From the NCBI RefSeq assembly GCF_037975445.1, contig NZ_CP150254.1, positions 2,974,001 to 3,038,000 of the forward strand: a stretch of 64,000 nucleotides of DNA, read 5' to 3'. The notes under the pieces were generated by a model. It worked only from the letters and a program-made list of their open reading frames with translations. It was not told the DNA's origin and did not search any database. The stretch comes from Peribacillus sp. FSL P2-0133. Lineage in GTDB: Bacteria > Bacillota > Bacilli > Bacillales > DSM-1321. Positions 16,835 to 26,068 of the stretch are shown here, piece after piece. Position 1 is the first letter of the stretch. Every line of letters begins with the position of its first letter. The translations under genes and the position numbers were made by a program.

Positions 16835-17680
16835 GTGATTCTTGGAAAGAAACATGAGCTGTGGACGCATTTATTGATGGGCGCTTTTGTAGCCATGTGC
16901 ATTTTTGTGTTTTTGCCATCGCTGCTGACAATATATAAAGTTATATTTATAGTCATTTTAATAAGCATTCTGTCTATTAATCTTGTTTTGATAATCATGA
17001 AAAAAGAAAACTATTTAAAACTTACACGCCTCGCACTAGTGTACTTGAGCATTTTTTTGATTATTGTTTGTCTGATTTTTTATACAACAAAGTTTTTGGT
17101 TCTGACAGACGGGATCTGTATTGGGAGCGTTTTAGGAGGAACCCCCCTCTTAAGTAAACTCCTTTTCCTCCTTATTTGTTTCCTTCAGCCAATCATATTG
17201 CCCTTGCCTGAAGCTTTAACGGTTCCTGCAGGCAGTGCAGTTTTTGGCTCATTCACCGCAACTTATCTAAGTTTTTTCGGAACTATTTCCGGAATAGCAG
17301 TCATGTTCCTTATAGCTAGGATTGGTGGGCAAAAGCTTGCATTAAGATTAGTAAAAGAAAAACACTTGCAAAGCTACCAGAAATATATGCAAAAAAATGA
17401 AACGGCTATCCTTTTACTTCTGTTCGTTATCCCGATTCTCCCAGATGAAATCATTTGCCTCGGATCGGGGATAAGCGGAGTATCTTTCAGCAGATTTATC
17501 CTGATCGCTTCACTATCAAAACTAATGACAGCCTCGTCCCTATCATATTCAGTCGAATTGGCAAAAGCCCTCTCCTTGACAGGACAGGAATTAATCTCGG
17601 CTGTATCACTTGCTGCTGGAGGATTATTTATTTTATATTTAGGGGTAAAATGGCTTTTAAACAAAAGAAATGAAGAATAG
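16835..17680 (+). CDS. VTT-domain (DedA/TVP38-like) membrane protein
   Basis: 281 residues, GTG start about 10 bases after AAAGGGAG. Two N-terminal helix pairs precede a VTT (SNARE-associated) core: LPEALTVPAGSAVFGSFTA, then FGTISGIAVMFLIARIGGQK and FVIPILPDEIICLGSG, which match the conserved G-x-x-x-G and PxxPD/E features of TVP38/TMEM64 proteins. The family acts in membrane lipid scrambling or flipping (DedA relatives move undecaprenyl phosphate or phosphatidylethanolamine). Stands alone with its own terminator. Confidence 0.8.
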   Translation: MILGKKHELWTHLLMGAFVAMCIFVFLPSLLTIYKVIFIVILISILSINLVLIIMKKENYLKLTRLALVYLSIFLIIVCLIFYTTKFLVLTDGICIGSVLGGTPLLSKLLFLLICFLQPIILPLPEALTVPAGSAVFGSFTATYLSFFGTISGIAVMFLIARIGGQKLALRLVKEKHLQSYQKYMQKNETAILLLLFVIPILPDEIICLGSGISGVSFSRFILIASLSKLMTASSLSYSVELAKALSLTGQELISAVSLAAGGLFILYLGVKWLLNKRNEE

Positions 17681-17693
17681 AGCATGTATTATG

Positions 17694-17725
17694 GGAAAAA
17701 CGCTGGAAAGGAGAGCGTTTTTTTT
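17694..17725 (+). terminator. Intrinsic terminator of the VTT gene
   Basis: AAAAACGCT / AGCGTTTTTTTT hairpin, 16 bases after the stop. Confidence 0.8.
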
Positions 17726-17890
17726 GTGTGATAAAAAAACACCAGGTATCAAATTCATTCATAACGCTGTTGCTACGTTTATGGAACTAACCTTCCCCTT
17801 TTGTATTAATATCCGCTCAAATCCTCGGGATATACTGAGTACCATTTGTGAATAATAAGAGTGTTAAACAATGGATTAAGGAGGACTTGT

Positions 17891-18049
17891 ATGCAACAGG
17901 ATCACCAAGCTAAAAAGAATTCGGGTTCAATTATGAAACCAGGATTTTCAGGAACTGATGCACAAAAAGTAAAACAAGAAATTCAAAAAGATGTAAGCGA
18001 AGGACAAGGTGCAATGACTTCCCGAGAGGCAGGAGCAATGCGAGATTAA
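17891..18049 (+). CDS. Small spore-type protein, gamma-SASP-like
   Basis: 52 residues with AAGGAGG 6 bases before ATG 17891 (a longer in-frame start at 17861 lacks an SD). Hydrophilic, with FSGTDAQKVKQEIQKD followed by GQGAM, resembling the FxxxTxAQxVKQxNQ repeat of gamma-type small acid-soluble spore proteins, although those usually carry two or more repeats. Probable spore storage or coat-associated protein; the family call is tentative. Confidence 0.55.
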   Translation: MQQDHQAKKNSGSIMKPGFSGTDAQKVKQEIQKDVSEGQGAMTSREAGAMRD

Positions 18050-18170
18050 AAAAGAGTAAATACAAGGTTAAATTTAGGTTTTTTTCATCTCGAATAGTGT
18101 GTGTAATTACGTGAGCTAAAAAAGATTTTTTGTAAATTATTCATATCTATTACTTCATGCATACTATTCT

Positions 18171-18392
18171 TTGAAACAGCACATTATAAATCATGTCGAT
18201 TTATTACTTTCGAAAAAGAGCATTCACACAAGTACCTATGGTTTGCTTCCGATTTTATATATGATTGCCATGATACCGAAAAATATCATTGACCTTTTAA
18301 AACTTGGAGATTCTGTCGGCAATGGCGCATTGTTGTTATTCGGTTTACTCCCACTACCCCTGCTTATTATCTTAAGAGTAAAAGAGGAAAGT
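18171..18392 (+). pseudogene. 3' remnant of a GerAB-type germination permease gene
   Basis: About 74 codons read YGLLPILYMIAMIPKNIIDL followed by a last helix LLLFGLLPLPLLIILRVK, typical of the C-terminal two helices of GerAB/GerKB spore permeases. They run in frame, without a stop, into the following Ger(x)C coding sequence. The rest of the permease and the GerAA subunit gene are missing upstream. Confidence 0.65.
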
Positions 18393-19610
18393 ATGAAACA
18401 ATCACAAATCAATATACGGCCCCTCTTCGTTTCACTCTCCGTTCTCTTGTTCTTATCTCTTACAGGATGTTGGAGCACTCGTGAAATTGAAGAGCAAAGT
18501 TTAGGTATAGGTTTGGCATTCGATAAAGGCAAGGAGTCCATCATTGAGAAAAAGTTTAATGGACAAAAGGAAGGATATTATTCAAAAAAAGACCTGATTA
18601 CATCAACCTATCAATTTATCACCCCAGAAGTTGCAAGTTCAACAACTATACAAGCCGGACCACAACAAAAATCTTATATTAATTTTTCGGAAACTGGAGA
18701 TTCCGTCCATCAGATGGTTCGTGAACTCTCATTAAAAATTGAAAATCCCATAACAAGTACTCATATGAAAGTGATTGTCATAAGTGAAGATCTTGCAAAA
18801 TCGTTTAAATTGGGAAATTTACTTGATCAAGTTCTTCGTGATAATGAAATTAGACCAAGCTGTCTTGTGCTCATTAGTAAAGGAAAAGCAAGTGAGACAC
18901 TGGAAACAAAGACAGCAGGAGAGATTCCATCGTTTCGTCTGGTTGGCATTGTAGAAAATGCCTATCGAACAACGAGGATTTTGCCTCCTATGCCGCAAAT
19001 TAAAGTACAGAGCATGCTCCTTTCAGGATCTAGTTTTCTGTTGCAAAAAGTATTATCAGTGAATGGGCAAGTCAAATTTGCCGGAGCCGCAGTAATCAAC
19101 GGAAAGACCCACAAAATGACAGGTGTTTTGAATGAGGAAGAACTAGAAGGCATAACGTGGATAAAAGGCAAGGGAAAAGGCGGTGTAGTGAAAAGCTATG
19201 ATAAAGAGACTGGTCAGCAGATTGTGTATGAGATAGAGTCCATGAAAAGCAGAATTAAACCTCGAGTTAATGGAAACAACATCTCTTTTGATGTAAACAT
19301 TGAATCAGAGGGAAGACTATCTGAAACTTGGGTGGTTCCGGGAAATGCTTTTAATAATGAATTTCTAAAAAAAGCAGAAAAATCCTCTGAAAAAGAAGTA
19401 AAACGCTTGGTGAGAAATGTAGTAGAAAAAATGCAAAAAGAATACCAAGTGGACGTTGCTGGCTTCGGAAATCGATTGAGAATTGAGAACCCCAAAGTAT
19501 GGAAGAAGGTCAAAAAGGATTGGGACCAAACATTCAGTGAAACCCCGGTCAACTACAATGTAAAATTAACGATTAACAATTATGGAACATCAGGGTCTGC
19601 AAAGAAGTGA
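18393..19610 (+). CDS. Ger(x)C family spore germination lipoprotein
   Basis: C subunit of a nutrient germinant receptor, anchored by lipid to the inner spore membrane. ATG 18393 has GAGGAAAG upstream, followed by signal peptide LFVSLSVLLFLSLTGC and then WSTREIEEQSLGIGLAFDKG, the standard start of GerAC/GerKC. About 405 residues, full length, with the C-terminal NYNVKLTI strand. The frame is open further upstream to 18171 through the GerAB remnant, so automatic callers may fuse the two. Without AA and AB partners in cis it is an orphan; it could join another receptor or be a relic. Confidence 0.85.
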   Translation: MKQSQINIRPLFVSLSVLLFLSLTGCWSTREIEEQSLGIGLAFDKGKESIIEKKFNGQKEGYYSKKDLITSTYQFITPEVASSTTIQAGPQQKSYINFSETGDSVHQMVRELSLKIENPITSTHMKVIVISEDLAKSFKLGNLLDQVLRDNEIRPSCLVLISKGKASETLETKTAGEIPSFRLVGIVENAYRTTRILPPMPQIKVQSMLLSGSSFLLQKVLSVNGQVKFAGAAVINGKTHKMTGVLNEEELEGITWIKGKGKGGVVKSYDKETGQQIVYEIESMKSRIKPRVNGNNISFDVNIESEGRLSETWVVPGNAFNNEFLKKAEKSSEKEVKRLVRNVVEKMQKEYQVDVAGFGNRLRIENPKVWKKVKKDWDQTFSETPVNYNVKLTINNYGTSGSAKK

Positions 19611-19963
19611 ACCCTCAGGATAACCACATTGACCTTCCTAGTCTCCATTAAATGTGAAAAATGAATAGGTTAAAAGACGATTTTTAAACTGCAAAAAGTC
19701 TATACATCTTTTTTTAATGGGACCTAAATACTCTATTCGTAAACGTATTTGGGGCTACTTGTTGTTTACCTATATATAGAATAAATAACCCAACAATTAC
19801 TGTACCTTTTGGTATCTGTATCCCCGCTTCTGAAATCAGGCTAAAAAAAGCCGCCCATCATTTGAGCAGCTCTTTATCAGTACTTTAGTTTTAGCTTTCA
19901 GTGAAAATTTGAAAGGTTGGCTTTTGAACTTACACCCGTCAAGTAGGGAGTTCTTTCTCTCCA
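19611..19963. other. Intergenic region between convergent gerC and P450 genes
   Basis: AT-rich; a weak repeat-like segment (GGCTAAAAAAAGCCGCC...GAGCAGCTC, 19841-19873) may be a degenerate member of the terminator repeat. No gene seen. Confidence 0.3.
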
Positions 19964-21217
19964 CTAAAAAGCGACTGGCAGGGATGTTAACCCCTGTGAA
20001 CTCAGCATGAAGTGCCAGTTGACGTTCTCCCGAGGGACGCTGAGTCGTAGGTTGGGCATGCGTCTCAACAGGGTGGAAAACGCAACGTCACCTTCCACAC
20101 GGGCTAGTGGCGCTCCCAAACACATATGAATGCCATGTCCAAAGGCGAGATGACGTTTGATTGTGCGCGTAATATCCAGCCCCTCTGGGTCCGTAAACTG
20201 GAGCTCATCCCGATTCGTTGATTTTAATACGGGAATAACCATATCTCCCTTTTTGATTTGCTGCCCTGCTAGCTCGATATCTTCAGTGGCAAAACGTGGT
20301 CCCGCGATTGTGGCAGGCCCATTGAAGCGCAGTAGTTCTTCCACAGCTGCAGGAACGAGACTGTGGTCGGCTTTTGCCATTTCCAGTTGCTCAGGATGAT
20401 CCAGCAACATCAAAGTGCCTGTAGCGATCAGATTCGAGGTTGTCTCATGACCGGCAAAGATCAATAGCGAGATCATCGAGATTAGTTCTGCTTCGTCGAG
20501 TCGATCTCCCTCCTCTTCGATAGCAACCAACTGACTAATTAAGTCATCTGCAGGATGCTGACGTTTGTCGGCGACAAGCTGCACGATGTATTCCCCGAAT
20601 GCTCGTATCCGCTCTGCTACCCCCGGATCTTGTCTTCCTAGGCCCAGACCGTGCGCGATGGCCTCAGACCAGCCCCGAATTCGTACCTGGTCTGTTTGAG
20701 GCACCCCAAGCATATGTGAAATGACGTTGATTGGTAAGGGATAGGCATAGTCCTTGACAAGGTCCATCTCGCCTTTATCTTGTACCTGGTCAAGTAATTC
20801 GTCAGCAATTTCCTGGACGCGAGGGCGTAAGCTTTCCATATATTTGGGCGTAAAAGCTTTGGACACCAACCTGCGCAACCGTCGATGATCGGGTTCATCG
20901 ACAGAAAGCATGGATTTTGCGTTAAGGAAGGTAGGGGGAGCAGATGGATCAGCATTTTTTTGCCTGATATCACTATTACCATTGATGGAGCCCCCGTCTA
21001 CAGTAAAGCGGGCGTGATCTTTTAACACCTGCATTGCTTCTTCCATACGCGTAACCATCCATGCTTGGCCATCCATCCCACTAATCGGAGACGGGATAGG
21101 AATAACGGCTCCCATTGTCCGCATCTTAACGAATATCGGAAATGGGCTTTCACCACTTTCACCACTAAACACGTCCAATATGGATTTCTCTGGTAAGTTT
21201 TGATCTGAATTATTCAT
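19964..21217 (-). CDS. Cytochrome P450, CYP107-like
   Basis: Heme monooxygenase of bacterial soluble type, 417 residues. I-helix LLIFAGHETTSNLI with the acid-alcohol pair; K-helix E-x-x-R in VEELLRFNG; heme loop FGHGIHMCLGAPLAR with the cysteine ligand near residue 366; BC-region DEPDHRRLRRLVSKAFTP. Closest in pattern to the CYP107 group of Bacillus (YjiB/PksS-type), which hydroxylates polyketides, lipids or xenobiotics; the substrate is unknown. No ferredoxin is adjacent. Base composition is visibly richer in G+C than its neighbours, which suggests transfer. It is followed upstream on the same strand by an efflux pump gene. Confidence 0.9.
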   Translation of the reverse strand: MNNSDQNLPEKSILDVFSGESGESPFPIFVKMRTMGAVIPIPSPISGMDGQAWMVTRMEEAMQVLKDHARFTVDGGSINGNSDIRQKNADPSAPPTFLNAKSMLSVDEPDHRRLRRLVSKAFTPKYMESLRPRVQEIADELLDQVQDKGEMDLVKDYAYPLPINVISHMLGVPQTDQVRIRGWSEAIAHGLGLGRQDPGVAERIRAFGEYIVQLVADKRQHPADDLISQLVAIEEEGDRLDEAELISMISLLIFAGHETTSNLIATGTLMLLDHPEQLEMAKADHSLVPAAVEELLRFNGPATIAGPRFATEDIELAGQQIKKGDMVIPVLKSTNRDELQFTDPEGLDITRTIKRHLAFGHGIHMCLGAPLARVEGDVAFSTLLRRMPNLRLSVPRENVNWHFMLSSQGLTSLPVAF

Positions 21218-21396
21218 GACAACCTTCCTTTCTCATTGTGCCCTTTACGGGAGTCATCTGTTTGTTTAAATATTGTCCAAGGAATTATTTGTTGACCTAA
21301 AAATACCTTTTAAAAACCATCAGGATGATAATCTTTAAGTTTTAAATAACATCCCATTTCCTCCTTAGTTTACAATTGGGATAATTTATACATATT

Positions 21397-22905
21397 TTAT
21401 ATTGTGGATTTGCCTCTTAAATTCTTAGTGGCTTCTTTAATCTTGTGTTGCCTTCCTTCGGAAGCGTTCTTAACACGTTTGATAAAGAAGGAAAGCAATA
21501 AACTAAAAATTCCGATGATAAGAATAACAAAATATGCGTCATTTATCCCCTGGATAGAAGCTTCCATAACCATATGTTGTTGTGTTTCACCCCGGGCTCC
21601 TCCAGTGGCTAAGTCCTGAAGATGATTACTTGTACTGTTTGTCATTACTGTCACAAGTAGTGCAGTACCTATTGCGCCAGCTACTTGTCTGATAGTGTTG
21701 GAAATAGCAGTACCATGTGCATAAAGACTGGATGGTAATTGATTTAAACCTGCAGTCTGTACAGGCATAAGGAACATAGCCATCCCAATACGACGAACTG
21801 TAGACATCACAATGAGAAACGTGTAGCTGGTCGAGTCCGTCAAATCTATAAAGCCAACGGTTGAGATGATAATAATTGCTATACCAATAATAGTAAGCCA
21901 TTTGGCTCCAAATCGGTCGAAGAGCTTTCCAACTACAGGACTTAGTAACCCCATTAGGAGTGCCCCTGGAAGCATCAGTATACCTGACTCCAATGCAGTA
22001 AAACCGCGGGCATTTTGAAGGTACAGAGGAAGCAGCATCATATCTGCATACATCATCATGGTAACACCTATACTTATAAGGGTAGTCAAGGTGAACATAT
22101 TGTATTTAAATGCTCGGAGATTCAGTAGCGGATTTTTGGAGATCAGCTGCCTCCAAGTAAACAGGACAAGGGCCAGGATTCCTATTACTAGAGAAACAAC
22201 TACCTCTGTACTTGACCAACCAGCATTGCCTGCTTCGCTGAAGCCGTACATTAATGCACCAAATCCGATGGTTGAAAGGGCTACACTAATAAAGTCTACC
22301 TTGGAATGAACAGGTTCTGAAACATTTTTCAGATAAATAAAACCGCAGATGATAACAATAATTGTAAATGGAATCATGCCATAAAACATGGCTTGCCAAG
22401 GAAATGTCTCAAGAACATAGCCGGTAAGTGTTGGTCCAATTGCAGGCGCAAAAATAATCGCTAACCCGACGTAACCCATAGCAGACCCTCTCTTCTCTGG
22501 CGGGAAAAGGGATAACACAACATTCATGAGTAAAGGCATAATAATGCCAGCACCGGCTGCTTGAATCAGCCGCCCAGTCAGAAGTACAGGGAAATTGGAT
22601 GCGACTGCAGAAACAATCGTTCCGGCTAGAAAAATAATCATCGAAGTTTGGAACAATTGACGAGTGGAAAATCTCTGGATTAAAAAGGCTGTAATAGGAA
22701 TTAAAACGCCATTCACTAACATATAACCTGTTGTAAGCCACTGAGCTGTTGAAGCTTTAATATTAAAATCATTCATTAATTCCGGAATGGCAACGCTCAT
22801 GATTGTTTGATTAAACGTGGCCAGGAAAGCACCTATTATCAACACAAACATGATTGGTCCCTTTTTGATAGAATTTTTGATTGTTGAATTCTTACTCAAT
22901 TTCAT
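21397..22905 (-). CDS. DHA2-family (EmrB/QacA-type) MFS efflux pump
   Basis: 502 residues with about 14 membrane segments. Signatures: GAFLATFNQTIMSVAIPEL (motif D1), GRLIQAAGAGIIMPLL, and motif C-like VGLAIIFAPAIGPTLTG of drug:H+ antiporters. Expected to export drugs or a secondary metabolite at the expense of the proton gradient. It is divergent from a TetR gene with a palindromic operator candidate between them, so it is probably induced by its substrate. Shares the strand with the P450 180 bases downstream; whether they form one unit is unclear. Confidence 0.88.
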   Translation of the reverse strand: MKLSKNSTIKNSIKKGPIMFVLIIGAFLATFNQTIMSVAIPELMNDFNIKASTAQWLTTGYMLVNGVLIPITAFLIQRFSTRQLFQTSMIIFLAGTIVSAVASNFPVLLTGRLIQAAGAGIIMPLLMNVVLSLFPPEKRGSAMGYVGLAIIFAPAIGPTLTGYVLETFPWQAMFYGMIPFTIIVIICGFIYLKNVSEPVHSKVDFISVALSTIGFGALMYGFSEAGNAGWSSTEVVVSLVIGILALVLFTWRQLISKNPLLNLRAFKYNMFTLTTLISIGVTMMMYADMMLLPLYLQNARGFTALESGILMLPGALLMGLLSPVVGKLFDRFGAKWLTIIGIAIIIISTVGFIDLTDSTSYTFLIVMSTVRRIGMAMFLMPVQTAGLNQLPSSLYAHGTAISNTIRQVAGAIGTALLVTVMTNSTSNHLQDLATGGARGETQQHMVMEASIQGINDAYFVILIIGIFSLLLSFFIKRVKNASEGRQHKIKEATKNLRGKSTI

Positions 22906-22944
22906 ACATCCTCTCGAGCCATCGTGGATTAAATTTACACTGTG

Positions 22945-22959
22945 TTGTATAATTTACAA
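22945..22959. promoter_or_regulatory. Candidate TetR operator
   Basis: TTGTA-TAATT-TACAA, a perfect interrupted palindrome between the divergent pump and regulator genes. Related half-sites (TACAATTTATA, TATTAATTTACAA) follow within 80 bases. Confidence 0.5.
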
Positions 22960-23124
22960 TGTATAAATGAGATTATAAGTACAATTTATAATGTTTTCAA
23001 GCTACAAAATTCCAAAAAGTGTATATTAATTTACAAAAATAAGGTTTATGTTGTTTATCGAGAAGAAATACGACGTAACACTATGAAGTGTAGCTTACTA
23101 TTTGATAAGAAAGGAAAGAGACTG

Positions 23125-23724
23125 ATGGAAAAGAAAAAGCTTCACACAGACCCTCGCATACTCCGTACAAGACAATTAATTAAAGATGCATTTGTTGAAT
23201 TACTTGAGGAAATGGATGTGCAAAAAATAACGGTTAATCGATTGGCAGAGAGAGCAACCATCAATCGTGTTACCTTTTATCTACATTATCGTGATATTCC
23301 AGATATGTTGGAAAAGATGGCAGACGATATGATTGAAGACATTTCAACGATTTTTTGTAATACACCAACGGACCAGACATCCTCTGAAGAGAATAGTTGG
23401 AAAATAGTCGAAAATTTACTTGAGCATATAGCTGAACATTCGAATTTTTATAAAAACCTTTTGGCTTCTAAGAAAGTCCCTATCTTTAGAGAACGTCTAA
23501 CAATGTTTTTAAGGGAAAGGATAGTTACTAAGATAGAGGAAAACGGAAGGTCATCCCACATTCTAACTGAAATTGTAAAGGAAGACATTTTGATATGGTA
23601 TGAAACTTCAGCTTTAATAGGCACAATCGTTTCGTGGCTTCAAAATGATATGCCATATACTCCGACTTTTCTAGCGAAACAATTCTCTTTGCTTCACCAA
23701 AGGAGGATAAATGTAGAAAGTTAA
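23125..23724 (+). CDS. TetR/AcrR-family regulator
   Basis: ATG 23125 (AAGGAAAGAG upstream; the in-frame upstream extension to 22942 crosses the promoter region and is rejected). About 199 residues: N-terminal helix-turn-helix TRQLIKDAFVELLEEMDVQK...VTFYLHYRDIPDMLEKM, then a helical ligand domain with WYETSALIGTIVSWLQNDMP, typical of the TetR_C_8 group. Predicted repressor of the divergent DHA2 pump. A clear terminator follows 140 bases downstream. Confidence 0.85.
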   Translation: MEKKKLHTDPRILRTRQLIKDAFVELLEEMDVQKITVNRLAERATINRVTFYLHYRDIPDMLEKMADDMIEDISTIFCNTPTDQTSSEENSWKIVENLLEHIAEHSNFYKNLLASKKVPIFRERLTMFLRERIVTKIEENGRSSHILTEIVKEDILIWYETSALIGTIVSWLQNDMPYTPTFLAKQFSLLHQRRINVES

Positions 23725-23865
23725 TCATTTATAAAATGTACCTAATGTACCTATTATGGTTTCTAACTCTTGTATATCTAATAGATTACGCAAAAAATTC
23801 CAAAATGTTTTCCAAAATCAACTGGCTTATTTTTAGTGGACTTTGGTATAAAAACCGGAGTGTTT

Positions 23866-23894
23866 CCGTTCAGAAAACTGAACGGTTTTTCCTT
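23866..23894 (+). terminator. Intrinsic terminator
   Basis: Perfect CCGTTCAG-AAAA-CTGAACGG stem followed by TTTTTCCTTTTTTTT; probably ends the tetR transcript. Confidence 0.85.
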
Positions 23895-24149
23895 TTTTTT
23901 ATCATTTATCTCTCCCGTGCTACAAACTTTCTTGTGGAACTAACCTCCCTCTATAAACATTGATGTATCAACGGTTTGCACCACTCGGTGTATTAGGGGA
24001 ATTATTTTTTCATTCTACTTTTAAACAGAGTATTGAAATTCTGGTTTTTATTACTAAATTGAGCGTACGCTTCGCTAAAACTAATGGAAATCATTAGCTA
24101 TTTTCTCCACTTTGTGATGCACAATAGATCTCTGCGAAACTTATGATGA

Positions 24150-24317
24150 CGTACCCTCCCATGTCTCTTAGCGTCATTTGCGCTTACATTCCTTCGTTCG
24201 GTCTATTCATAAGGCAGAGGCCTGCTAAGCTGCCCCGGGGACTCTTGGTCTTAGTTTAGTAATGTTGCTGGCTTCTCCGTGTCATCCTTCTTGTTATAAA
24301 TCGATAGTTAGAAATGC
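24150..24317 (-). ncRNA. Candidate bridge-RNA region of the IS1111-like element
   Basis: In transposase orientation this 3' noncoding stretch contains AACTAAG (complement of 24250-24256) followed by CGGGGCAG (complement of 24230-24237). The second is identical to 8 nt of the target including the core dinucleotide, and AACTAA equals 6 nt of the other target arm. They lie within a stem closed by CTAAG/CTTAG. RNA extent and fold not computed; short matches could partly be chance. Confidence 0.4.
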
Positions 24318-25595
24318 TTACGCTGCCTCTGAGAGGCAGTAGAGATCCTTCATCATATTCTGCTCATTAAAATGGACTTTCTTTTTACAAATACCATGCA
24401 ATACTTTCAACAATTTACCACAGAGTACCACCATCGATTGCTTTCCGCGTAAGGGATTTTGTTGGCGTGTTGTGTAATATTCATGAAGCTGTTTAAACCC
24501 CTCGTTGTGACGAATGAGTGGTACTATTACTTTGAAAAGAATATATCTAAGTCGCTTTCTTCCTCGTTTGGAGATATGTTTTTGTCCCTTATGTTGACCA
24601 GATGAGTTTTCACGTAATGTTAATCCCGCTAGTTTAATCAATTGGCGTGGATTTTCATAAAGTGAAAAACTTCCAACTTCTGAAAGCAAATCAACAATGG
24701 TTGCATCTCCTAATCCAGGAACTGAAGCCAGCAGCTCATATTCCATAGTTGTTTGGGCCATTTCGGATAATTGACTATTCACAGATTCAATTTCGTTTTC
24801 TAGTAAGCGATACTGACGCAGGAGCGTGGCAATTTCATGTCGGGCCATCTGTGTCCCTTCTGTCAGTCCAATTGAGTTCGTCGCTGCTTCAATGAGTAGC
24901 TTTGCTTTTGGTAGCTGTGGGGCTCTCATTCCCTTTACCTTACGGTAAAGAAAGACAAGCTCCTCAGCACTTTTTCCATCGATATCCTGTGGCAACGGAG
25001 TCATTTCCAATGTAGCTAGAGCCATCTTTCCGAAAGCCGGAAAGACTTGAGTAAACTCGGGAAAATAACGATCAAGCCAACGAATGATCCGGTTTTTAAT
25101 ACTCGCTAAATCTTCCGTTAACTTTGAACGAAGAGTAGATCCGATACGAAGTTCTGCTTCTACTTCTTTTAATAAACGTGGATAGCTAAAACGCCCATCT
25201 TTCAATAAACGAGCGATGACTAATGCATCTTTTTTATCGTTCTTTGTCGGTAAATTATCGTCCAGTTCCTTCGATCGTTTGACATGCATTGGATTCACCA
25301 TGACTAGTGGTATGCCGTAATGATCTAAGAAATTAGCTAAGTTCATCCAGTAGTGGCCTGTTGGCTCAATTCCAACAATTACTTCTGTTTTCTTAGCTTC
25401 CTTCATCGTTTGACGAATCTTTTCATACAGGTGTTCAAAGCCCTCTTTTGATTGATGTACTGCGAAGGCTTTTTCTATCACGCGCCCTCGTTCATCAACA
25501 AAACAAGCGTAATGAACACGCTTGGCAATATCCATACCAACAACGAGTGTATTTTCAGTAACTTGATTAATTTTTTCATTCCATTTAAACTGCAT
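24318..25595 (-). CDS. IS110-superfamily transposase (DEDD recombinase), apparently intact
   Basis: Start chosen at ATG 25595, 8 bases after AAGGAGG; an ATG at 25640 is in frame but without SD. 425 residues: N-terminal RuvC-like DEDD domain with D22 (VVGMDIAK), E77 (GIEPTGHYW), D120 and D123 (KNDKKDALV); coiled linker around residues 250-290; C-terminal Transposase_20 domain LLASVPGLGDATIVDLLSEVG ... LTLRENSSGQHKGQKHISKRG with the conserved serine region. Enzymes of this family recombine DNA using a bridge RNA and both domains. No disruption seen, so this copy may be active. Confidence 0.88.
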   Translation of the reverse strand: MQFKWNEKINQVTENTLVVGMDIAKRVHYACFVDERGRVIEKAFAVHQSKEGFEHLYEKIRQTMKEAKKTEVIVGIEPTGHYWMNLANFLDHYGIPLVMVNPMHVKRSKELDDNLPTKNDKKDALVIARLLKDGRFSYPRLLKEVEAELRIGSTLRSKLTEDLASIKNRIIRWLDRYFPEFTQVFPAFGKMALATLEMTPLPQDIDGKSAEELVFLYRKVKGMRAPQLPKAKLLIEAATNSIGLTEGTQMARHEIATLLRQYRLLENEIESVNSQLSEMAQTTMEYELLASVPGLGDATIVDLLSEVGSFSLYENPRQLIKLAGLTLRENSSGQHKGQKHISKRGRKRLRYILFKVIVPLIRHNEGFKQLHEYYTTRQQNPLRGKQSMVVLCGKLLKVLHGICKKKVHFNEQNMMKDLYCLSEAA

Positions 25596-25782
25596 AGAGA
25601 AGTCCTCCTTGTTTGATGCTGAGTCAATGGTCGTTGACACTCATGCATCATACAAGAGGGCTCTTTTTCTTTCAAGACTTCGAACATCCTTCTAACAGGA
25701 ATGCTGCCCCGTTAGTGACAGTGACAAATGAAAAAGGCTGCCGCAGCAACCTTGAGTCTTGTACAAGAGGTAGAAATCACTT

Positions 25783-25980
25783 TCATAATTTGAATATGCC
25801 TGGTTGTTCTACATAGAACTCTATATACCCACATTTAGAACAAACATAAGGAAATACTTTGCTGTAAATCGGACTATCCTTAAAAAAACCTCTTGGTTTT
25901 TTGTTTATCTGAAATTCTCCTTGAATTCCAGAAATATAGGCCTTCGTAAGTTCGTTGCCGCATTTGCTACAAGTTTCCAC
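25783..25980 (-). CDS. Small zinc-ribbon protein
   Basis: 65 residues. METCSKCGNELTKAYISGIQG and YVCSKCGYIEFYVEQP supply two C-x-x-C knuckles of a zinc ribbon; this arrangement is common in short Bacillus proteins of unknown role (PF20097/DUF6487-like). It lies between the rest of the IS-interrupted repeat and repeat copy F. Confidence 0.7.
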   Translation of the reverse strand: METCSKCGNELTKAYISGIQGEFQINKKPRGFFKDSPIYSKVFPYVCSKCGYIEFYVEQPGIFKL

Positions 25981-26068
25981 TATTTATCATCCCTAATAAG
26001 CTATCGTATCCTACCCGCATTACTCTCTTTTATACGATTCCTAAACTAATAAAGTTTCAATCCTTCTT

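Larger units (their letters stand above)
23945..25705 (-). mobile_element. IS110-superfamily element (IS1111-like layout) inserted in a terminator repeat
   Basis: About 1.76 kb between two CT dinucleotides (23945-23946 and 25704-25705). Left flank ...GGAACTAACCT and right flank CTGCCCCGTTAGT... join through one CT into the start of the interspersed repeat, giving precise ends and no duplication. It has one intact transposase, a short 5' noncoding end (~108 bases) and a long 3' noncoding end (~370 bases), the layout of IS1111-type elements. No long terminal inverted repeats seen. Confidence 0.75.

Noticed and set aside
19964-22905. P450 and efflux pump as a biosynthetic gene cluster
   Set aside because: No synthase, ligase or other tailoring gene is adjacent; two codirectional genes are not enough.
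22942-23124. Extended N-terminus of the TetR regulator
   Set aside because: The extension would cross the operator and promoter; a good SD and the normal family start are at ATG 23125.
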